Positions 57,723 to 64,000 of a stretch of DNA of 64,000 nucleotides are shown one piece after another. A program made the translations under genes and the position numbers. Origin of the DNA: Chondrus crispus (taxonomy: Eukaryota; Rhodophyta; Florideophyceae; Gigartinales; Gigartinaceae); assembly GCF_000350225.1 (NCBI RefSeq), contig NW_005179001.1, forward strand, positions 65,389 to 129,388. The letters are read 5' to 3'. The notes beneath the pieces are model-generated. The model was not told the DNA's origin. It searched no databases and saw nothing but the letters and a program-made list of their open reading frames with translations. Within the stretch, counting starts at the first letter, position 1, and each line of letters opens with the position of its first letter.

Positions 57723-58397
57723 TAATGGTAGGTTCGGAGGGGCAAGGGAAAGAAGGAGGGCAGGTTGATGTGTGTGAGTGAAGGAGTTGGTACCGAGGTT
57801 TACTTGGAGCCGTCTTTCGGCCATACTTATACACTTTGAGTGTTACACTATCCCATTACTTTGGCACCTGGTAAACCGTACTCACCATATGCGCGACCAA
57901 GCGCGGTCCTCTTCTGGCCCGTCCACACTGTTCTATTTCCACCTTACGAATTGACTATTGACTATCAGTGCACAACAGTTTCTACACATTTCGAGTGACT
58001 GTGAACCATGGCCCTATGCATGCAATCGTTTCACACCTTACTAATCTGCATCCAGACATGACAGAATATATTCTTGCACAATGAACAACTTGGCATCTCT
58101 CTATTTCCAACAACGCGAAGTCCTGTCATATCTCAGTCCCCATACATGCCCTTGTTTCGTACCTTACTAATTTCGGTACACACTGCCAGACAACTATGAC
58201 GGGTAGCAACAATGTGCATCCAGACTTTCTACACATCTCACGTGATATCCGATATGAATCACACGAGTACTGTCATCAACTTGCGTCCAACGGCGCACCA
58301 TAACGAGAGCACAGTACAACGTCGCATGCTGACGAGAGTGTAGTACAACGGTGCATGCTGATGCAAGGGTGGCATACAGCGTGACGCATACACTGAA
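57723..58397 (-). repeat. G LTR, second copy, interrupted by element B
   Basis: Matches 50129-50803 nearly base for base (differences such as tccatactgg/tccacactgt) and stops where the B LTR begins. The remainder of this LTR should lie beyond B, outside the window. Confidence 0.9.
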
Positions 58398-59337
58398 TGT
58401 AGTGCAATACGCACCTGAAAAGGGGGGTGAAAAGAAATGAAAATGATGGGGTATGACAAGCAAAAGTGGAAATCATTTCACTTTATTTTTTTAATTTTTA
58501 ATTTTAATTAGTTGCATATTAGTTATTTAATATTAGATTTGATCTAGGATCTAGCGCCGAGAGCTACTGTAGTGGCTCCGGCGCGGCGATATTTACCTTA
58601 GCCCTCTGACCACCGAGTCAGTAAAGGTAACCCGAGTTGCCAGAGTCTGATATCGCCTTGGTTGAAGTCCGTCTTTTACAAGACATTCCCTTCAACTACA
58701 GATTACTTTATCCTTTGCGCTCGGGGGTCCCCTTTTTCCTTATCAATTTTTCTTTACTTCCCTATCCAAATTTCCCTTAATCTTGAGTTGGTCCCACCTT
58801 GTAGGATTGCGATCCGCAACGTGACGTCATTTGCCATCGGGCTTCTGTGTTGGTGCACCAGTGGTGCTTTTCTCAGCGTTGGTTCCATCGGAATCTGGTT
58901 GCGACCGATCCGTTGTTGGTACTTTGCCATCGGGCAGTACGACGGTGTAGCGCTGCTACGTTTTCTTCTTTCCCGACGGGCTACGTTGCGACGTCCCCGT
59001 CGAAGACCTTATCAAGGGTACAAGGTGTACAAGGCGCTCTTCGAGCATTGGATTTACGACCCATCAGACCAGGTTTACCTAAACACCCCTCCCAACTCGT
59101 CGAGCAGTTGCCTTTACAAGTCTCTACCACCATTTACCGATCCCGGGCTGGGCCCTTCTCTTTGCCCCCCCCCCTATCAGGGATCCGAGCTACTGCGGGC
59201 CGCAAACCCGCTTAAAGAGGACAGGGAGCTTCGAACACTCCGTAGCGCTGTGCCGTTGGCAGTTGTTGTTTTTGTTGCTGTTGTTTGTGTTGGACCGTCG
59301 GACCTTGGTCTCTGCCTGACAGGCGCATTGCACTACA
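58398..59337 (+). repeat. Element B 5' LTR (940 bp)
   Basis: TGTAGTGCAAT...ATTGCACTACA; same length as the LTR of D with scattered substitutions. The ORF 58662-59357 inside it repeats in D and is LTR sequence. Confidence 0.92.
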
Positions 59338-59341
59338 AAAA

Positions 59342-59357
59342 TGGTCTCCCGACCTAG
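59342..59357 (+). other. Element B primer binding site
   Basis: TGGTCTCCCGACCTAG, four bases after the LTR; identical to A and D. Confidence 0.82.
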
Positions 59358-59460
59358 AAATTGTTTTATCTACGACAAGGAAGTGGTCTGGGTAACGGAC
59401 CTTTTTTTATTTTCTTTTTGTTTGTAACTTTTTTGCTGCGTAGGTCCGCTCGTACGAGCG

Positions 59461-61767
59461 ATGTCAACAAGCGCACCCGGGGACGTCGGTCCCGGGGCGA
59501 GTAGAAGCGGATCGGCACGAGCGTCGAGGATCCCGAGGGGTCCTCGCACCCGGAGCCAGGCCAATACGGCCACGGACCCCGGAGATCAAGAATCCCCTAC
59601 GGGGATAGCCGCCGACAAGACTGACCTCGACGAGAAGTTGGAGAAGATGAGCAGCGAAATTCGCGAAGAAGCGAAGAAAAATCTCGAGGCTGAATTAGCC
59701 CTCGTCCGGAAGCAACTAGAGTTGCAAGCATCCGAGTTCCACACCGTTTTGGGAGAGCTGTCGGCTCGAGTGGATCTCGTCGAGAAGGAGCGAGGTGAGG
59801 CGACCGACGGTCTGGAGCCGGAGGTCTTAGCCTCGTTGAAAATTTCGGTCAAGGACGCGAGGCGTGACGCGAATCAAGCCTTGGAGTCCTTAGGAAAATT
59901 CAGAGCAAGCATCGATGACCGATTCGATCGCGCCGCGCAACGTCTCAAGGACCTTGAGCAGGCCGCGGATCAAGCTCCGCAAGGATCAGACGACGAGCCG
60001 CTCCCTTCGGGTAGAGAGGGCGACCGTCGGTCGAAGAAGGACAAGCCCGGTCGGCAGCGGAGTTCCAAGTCGAAGCCCTCGAAGAAGGACAAGCGACGTG
60101 CAAGCAAGGGTCACTGTAGTGACGATCCGGAGAACCGCGACTCACAGTCGGAGTCGCTTGGTCCCTCCGAAGATGGCAACGGCGGTTCGTCGATCCATTC
60201 GGGCGATTCCGAACGCCGTTCAGAAGAAGGAAACGGAATTTCGTCAAGCAAGAAAATTTCCTCCAGACGAGGCGGAGTCACTTCGTCCGCCTCGCGGAGA
60301 GACAAGGACGCGGAGCCCGAAGATGTCGCAACGCGGCGCGGGCCGCGATGGGAGGAGTTGGAGGAGCTGAATCCGACCATCTACCTCTTTAAGAAATTAC
60401 TTTCGTACCGAACGTACCGCTTGCGGAACCCACAGACATATTTGTCAAGTTCCCGGCGGACCGCCGTGCGAAAAATCAGGAGAGATATTCCCCCTAAGGT
60501 GAAGAAGGCCAACACGTTCACAAGAGAGGACGGGGTCCTTGTGTTGGATTTTTTGGCAAAATTAGTTCAGGAGTTCGATACTCAAGAAATGAACGAGGGG
60601 CAAGCGATCCGCCTGTTGCCTGAATTTTTAAGCGGCATCGCCTTGAGACAGTACACTTCGGTGTCTCAGACGGCCGGGGCCCATCACGGAAAGATATCCG
60701 TTTGGCCGGAGGCCGTACAGTGGTTGTTGAGGAGTTTCGCAACCGACGAGGCGATCCGTCAAGCTGTGCTCGCATTGCGAGAAGTTCAGCAAAGACCGCC
60801 TGAAGACGAGTTGGAATTTCATATCTGTCTGACGGACGCAAGCAATCGATGTGGAAACGTATATTCGATGGAAGAACAAATGAAGATGTTTATTGAAGGA
60901 CTCGATTCGAGTATCAAGCCGATGATATCTCAATACCGACAAGACAATCGGGACGTTTCGTTTTTCAGACTAGTTAATTACGCGAAGGCGCATGGCTCGG
61001 CGAGCCGCGCTAAGGACAAGAAGACCAAGAAGGTTACGATTCATACGCCGTCGACAATTAGGGCGGGTAAAAAGCCGAGGGCTTCTTATCCCGGTCGCAA
61101 AAGTCACGCCGCCGTCCATTTAGCCGAGTCCATTTCAGCGTCAGATGAGCGCGGTGCGCATGGAAGTAGCGAAAATCACTACGAAGGAGCGTTAGTAGCC
61201 GAAGGCGAGTTCATTGAGCCATCGGAGGGCTACGGACACGAGGACTACGGGGACAGCGGGTCGTCAACTTTACCGACGCCTGCATACACGACGGAGTCGT
61301 TTTCAGAGCCCACGGATCCTGTGATGATGTTTCGGGGGCGCGGCTACACGCCGGACCCGCGCATTCCGATGAAAGACAAGGGTACGACGTTTCGAAGGCC
61401 AGGCTGGATGGGAAGGCCGCAACGTCAAGGAATGCCGCCGGCCCGTGGAGGACCTAGGACGCCGTATCCCGTCAAGACGCACGGTCTGGTGTGCTATCAT
61501 TGCTATGAAAAGGGGCATGCCGCGCCAACGTGCATTCTTTCCCTCCGGGAAATGCACCGAGTTTTGGAAAATTATGAGGCGTTGTCTCCGATGGAGAGGT
61601 TAGGGATACCATCGACGAGTTACCTGAAGGTCAAGAATTGGTTCGATTCGCAGACGGCGAGCACGCCGAGTGCTTCAACGCCGAGGTCGAACCAACCCTT
61701 CAGAGGGCCCACCGCGGGGCCCGCGCCGTCGGATGTGAGAAGGATCCTGCAGCGGCAGGAAAACTAG
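59461..61767 (+). CDS. gag: Element B Gag
   Basis: 768 aa, open throughout. Coiled-coil N-terminus (DLDEKLEKMSSEIREEAKKN), a Lys/Ser/Asp-rich low-complexity middle, a capsid-like helical region (LLPEFLSGIALRQYTS, VLALREVQQRP, MFIEGLDSSI), a Pro/Gly/Arg-rich linker and an intact CCHC knuckle CYHCYEKGHAAPTC starting at residue 678. About 95% or more identical to D Gag by eye, with many substitutions in the linker. Forms the virus-like particle core. The gag stop is 116 nt before the PR frame, with hairpin-forming sequence (cggggc tca gccccg) between. Confidence 0.9.
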   Translation: MSTSAPGDVGPGASRSGSARASRIPRGPRTRSQANTATDPGDQESPTGIAADKTDLDEKLEKMSSEIREEAKKNLEAELALVRKQLELQASEFHTVLGELSARVDLVEKERGEATDGLEPEVLASLKISVKDARRDANQALESLGKFRASIDDRFDRAAQRLKDLEQAADQAPQGSDDEPLPSGREGDRRSKKDKPGRQRSSKSKPSKKDKRRASKGHCSDDPENRDSQSESLGPSEDGNGGSSIHSGDSERRSEEGNGISSSKKISSRRGGVTSSASRRDKDAEPEDVATRRGPRWEELEELNPTIYLFKKLLSYRTYRLRNPQTYLSSSRRTAVRKIRRDIPPKVKKANTFTREDGVLVLDFLAKLVQEFDTQEMNEGQAIRLLPEFLSGIALRQYTSVSQTAGAHHGKISVWPEAVQWLLRSFATDEAIRQAVLALREVQQRPPEDELEFHICLTDASNRCGNVYSMEEQMKMFIEGLDSSIKPMISQYRQDNRDVSFFRLVNYAKAHGSASRAKDKKTKKVTIHTPSTIRAGKKPRASYPGRKSHAAVHLAESISASDERGAHGSSENHYEGALVAEGEFIEPSEGYGHEDYGDSGSSTLPTPAYTTESFSEPTDPVMMFRGRGYTPDPRIPMKDKGTTFRRPGWMGRPQRQGMPPARGGPRTPYPVKTHGLVCYHCYEKGHAAPTCILSLREMHRVLENYEALSPMERLGIPSTSYLKVKNWFDSQTASTPSASTPRSNQPFRGPTAGPAPSDVRRILQRQEN

Positions 61768-61883
61768 AGAGGGGAATCTCGCATGAGTCGCGAGACGCAC
61801 AGGGTCGACGTACTGTGCCCGGGGCTCAGCCCCGTTCCCCGTCTCTAAAGGAAAAATCAGGCCTCGAGGAGGAGATTGTTTGA

Positions 61884-62486
61884 TTGGTGGATAAGCCCAA
61901 AGGGCCAGCTCAAGTCAAGAAAAATTTGAGCCGAGCCCGAGATCATCCGCTGGAAGAAGTTCGAAGACCCTGGTACAGGGTTAAGCGAAGGGAATGTCCC
62001 GAGAAGATTTTGGTTCTTGCGCGAAAAAACTACAAAGTGTACGCGGACATTGGACCAACAGTAGGATTGATGAGTGGGGTGTTGTCTGTTTTAGACACCG
62101 GCGCGGGACCAAACCTTGTGCGAAAATCGGAACTCCCAGCTGGAATGGAATCTCTAGTGTCCTACGGACCGACACAAGACATTGGCGACGCGAACAATAG
62201 GCCACTCCGGACTCTCGGCACCATTAGAATGACCGTGAGGCTTGGAAAATTTGTGGCCGCAGCCGAGTTTATTGTATGCGAAAAACTAGCCGTCCCGCTA
62301 ATTCTAGGCGCGGACTACTGTGACCGGTTTGTGGAAGCAATTTATCCAAGGAAGAAAACGGTTGAGTTGGCGGATTTCTCGGAGGTTCCGATAGTTACGC
62401 GGTTCTCGACGAGAAGAGGGAAGAAGAATCTCGTCCCGGGAGAGGACGAGAATGATGGAAGGTGGAGCGAATTTCCCCTAAGGTAA
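61884..62486 (+). CDS. Element B protease frame
   Basis: Contains VLDTGAGPNLVRKSELP and LAVPLILGADYCDRF, the retropepsin active site and second conserved loop. The frame opens at a GTG, so the true start or fusion point is unknown. It ends WSEFPLR-stop and overlaps the RT frame by 25 nt at -1, as in D. Confidence 0.72.
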   Translation: MVDKPKGPAQVKKNLSRARDHPLEEVRRPWYRVKRRECPEKILVLARKNYKVYADIGPTVGLMSGVLSVLDTGAGPNLVRKSELPAGMESLVSYGPTQDIGDANNRPLRTLGTIRMTVRLGKFVAAAEFIVCEKLAVPLILGADYCDRFVEAIYPRKKTVELADFSEVPIVTRFSTRRGKKNLVPGEDENDGRWSEFPLR

Positions 62487-64000
62487 AAGTGGCAAGAGCC
62501 ACAACTATCGAGCCAGGGACGCAACGCGTCGTGGAATGCACCTCGAAGAGGGCGGGCTTGGTTGTGGTTCAGCCGTACTCGTCGTTGTACGAAAGGCACG
62601 GGTTGACGTGCACGAATGGTGTCGTTCAAGTTGAGCCTGACAGGCCATTTCGTTTACTCGTTGCGAATTTTAGGACGTACCCTGTCAGGGTGCAAAAAGG
62701 CCAAGTGGTGGCAGAATTATTACCGCACCCGAGAGCCGCGCTCGAGAGCAAAACCACCATTGGAGAAGTTCTCGGAATTCAAGAAAGGAAGAAGGAAATT
62801 TTTCCTAATTCCACCAAGACGCCTACGGGCGAGACAAGATGCGAACCGTCTGATCAAGCGTGCGAGGACCAGCCAGAAGAACGGTCGGCAGGGCTCTCCG
62901 CGTCGGCATCTACGAAGCCGCAACGCAGGATTGAGCCGCCACCGCCGGACGTGGCGGACCTCGACCTGAGCCACGTGCTGGAACGGCTGCGCGAGCGGTT
63001 CCGTCGGATGTTGAAGAAGTATTCAAGGATGTGGGATGGGACGCTTGGCGAAATTAATACCACCGTCCATCGGATCGAGTTGATCCCCGAGACTCGTCCC
63101 ATCGCACAAGTGCCGTATCGGCCGGACCTAAAGCCCGCGAAGTAGAAGATGCAGAAGTGCAGAAGATGTTGGAGGCAGGAGTGATAAAACCAGCGCAGTC
63201 AGAATGGGCGTCGCCCCGTGTTGCTGGTGCCCGAGCCGGATGGGTCAATGCGTTTTTGCGTAGACTACCGCAGGCTGAACGCAGTGACTGTGAAGGACAC
63301 GTAACCTTTGCCACGCATGGACGAGTGTCTAGACTCGCTTGGTGACACCAAGGTTTTCTCCGCGTTGGACGCGATCTCGGGATATTGGCAGATGCCTATC
63401 CCTGAGTACGACCGCGACAAGACCGCATTTTCGTGTCACTCAGGTCTGTATCGCTTCTCAAGAATGCCCTTCGGGCTAACCAACGCGCCAGCGACGTTCC
63501 AGAGAGTAATGGACATCCTGCTCTCCCCGTTCCGTTGGAAATGCGGTTTGGTGTATCTAGACGACATAATAATTTTTAGCAACTCGTGGGAGGAGCACAT
63601 CGTGCACGTGGATGAATTACTTTCCGTATTGGAAAAGGCAGGTGTCAAGCTCAAGCTTCGCAAGTGCAAATTTTTCGTGGAAAAGATCAAGTACCTGGGC
63701 CACGTCGTCCGCCCAGGTACGCTAGAAGTCGATGTCGCGCGAACCGCCGCGTTGGAACAAGTGCGGTACCCGCGACCACAGACACAGCTCAGGAGCTTCC
63801 TGGGACTCTGCAATGTCTACCGCAGGTTCGTTCCACATTATGCGGAAATCGTGCGGCCTCTAAACCAACTACTGAAGAAAGGACAGCCGGTCCAGTTGGA
63901 AGGATTCGACGAACCGTGCAAGAAAGCTTTTCATAAGCTCAAGGACGCCATCTTGGCACCGCCGGTGTTAGCGCTGCCGAAGGAGGACCTACCCTACTCG
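62462..64000 (+). pseudogene. pol: Element B RT and start of RNase H (frameshifted, truncated by window)
   Basis: The frame opens at GTG 62462 (ERISPKVKVARATT) and stops at 63145 after an indel (PYRPDLKPAK-stop; D has PYRAGPKAREVEDAE). Between 63117 and 63317 further indels scramble the RT palm entrance. From 63317 the original frame is restored and stays open to base 64000: MDECLDSLGDTKVFSALDAI, GLYRFSRMPFGLTNAPATFQ, YLDDIIIFS, RSFLGLCNVYRRFVP. The catalytic YLDD is intact but the enzyme cannot be made in one piece. Confidence 0.87.

Larger units (their letters stand above)
58398..64000 (+). mobile_element. Element B: Ty3/gypsy sister of D, continues past window end
   Basis: 5' LTR, PBS, gag, PR frame and a damaged RT run in order to the last base. 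Inserted in the second G LTR. The RT carries several indels, so it is not autonomous although its gag is intact. Confidence 0.92.

Noticed and set aside
57297-57824. 175-aa hydrophobic minus-strand ORF that looks like a multi-pass membrane protein
   Set aside because: Its start is in the G LTR and the hydrophobic part is the translation of the A-free low-complexity tract; composition explains it.
40388-58662. ORFs at 39819-40388 (minus) and 58662-59357 (plus) with matching protein sequence
   Set aside because: Both lie within the 940-bp LTRs of D and B; LTR sequence rather than a gene.
1-64000. CRISPR array, bacterial operons or ribosome binding sites
   Set aside because: The repeats are LTR units or tandem duplications without spacer structure, and genes have eukaryotic features (intron, plastid/lumen leader, UTP7, LIN9).
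1-64000. tRNA or rRNA genes
   Set aside because: No cloverleaf or rRNA core was recognised by eye; a covariance-model scan (tRNAscan-SE, Rfam) would be decisive. The tRNA-like matches are primer binding sites.

Overview
The window looks like nuclear DNA of a photosynthetic eukaryote with compact, mostly single-exon genes. A red (florideophyte-like) alga is my best guess. The evidence is a plant-type PDX1, a thylakoid-lumen PsbP-family protein with a bipartite (plastid plus twin-arginine) leader and one 129-nt GT-AG intron, eukaryotic ribosome-biogenesis, tRNA-modification and cell-cycle genes, and about 47 kb of LTR retrotransposons. The organism assignment is inference.

Region 1 (1-17.1 kb) is a gene-dense host segment: PDX1 (partial), a PsbP-domain protein, UTP7/WDR46, a PP2C-fold protein that has lost its metal ligands, an unusual coiled coil-ubiquitin-like-thioredoxin-PUB-STI1-UIM protein, a RIT1-type initiator-tRNA modifying enzyme with a frame break, and a LIN9/ALY (DREAM complex) protein. 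It ends with a decayed reading frame that begins with a histone H3 tail and an unknown ORF.

Region 2 (17.2-46.1 kb) is nested Ty3/gypsy DNA. Element C (minus, decayed) is split by element A (20040-32998), a 13-kb chromovirus with both LTRs, gag and an intact pol ending in a chromodomain. A also carries a 786-aa ORF on the opposite strand between pol and the 3' LTR. To its right lies D (minus), whose 5' LTR abuts H, the 3' part of a relative of A with a homologous antisense ORF (769 aa). H in turn abuts a copia integrase fragment (I).

Region 3 (46.1-55.2 kb) is one Ty1/copia element, E (minus), with 413-bp LTRs, gag starting inside the LTR and a primer site matching the anticodon arm of initiator tRNA-Met. 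Its reverse transcriptase is interrupted twice: by a 1251-bp solo LTR (G, 5-bp target duplication) and by a 2.2-kb pogo/Tc1-type DNA transposon (TA duplication).

Region 4 (55.2-64 kb) holds debris: a copia UBN2-gag fragment, a broken two-zinc-finger ORF, a second G LTR with its primer site, and then element B, a plus-strand sister of D that runs off the window.

The most novel-looking features are the conserved antisense-ORF family of A and H, and the two-part hairpins with an invariant core that sit at the pol stop codon and beside the 3' LTR in these elements.
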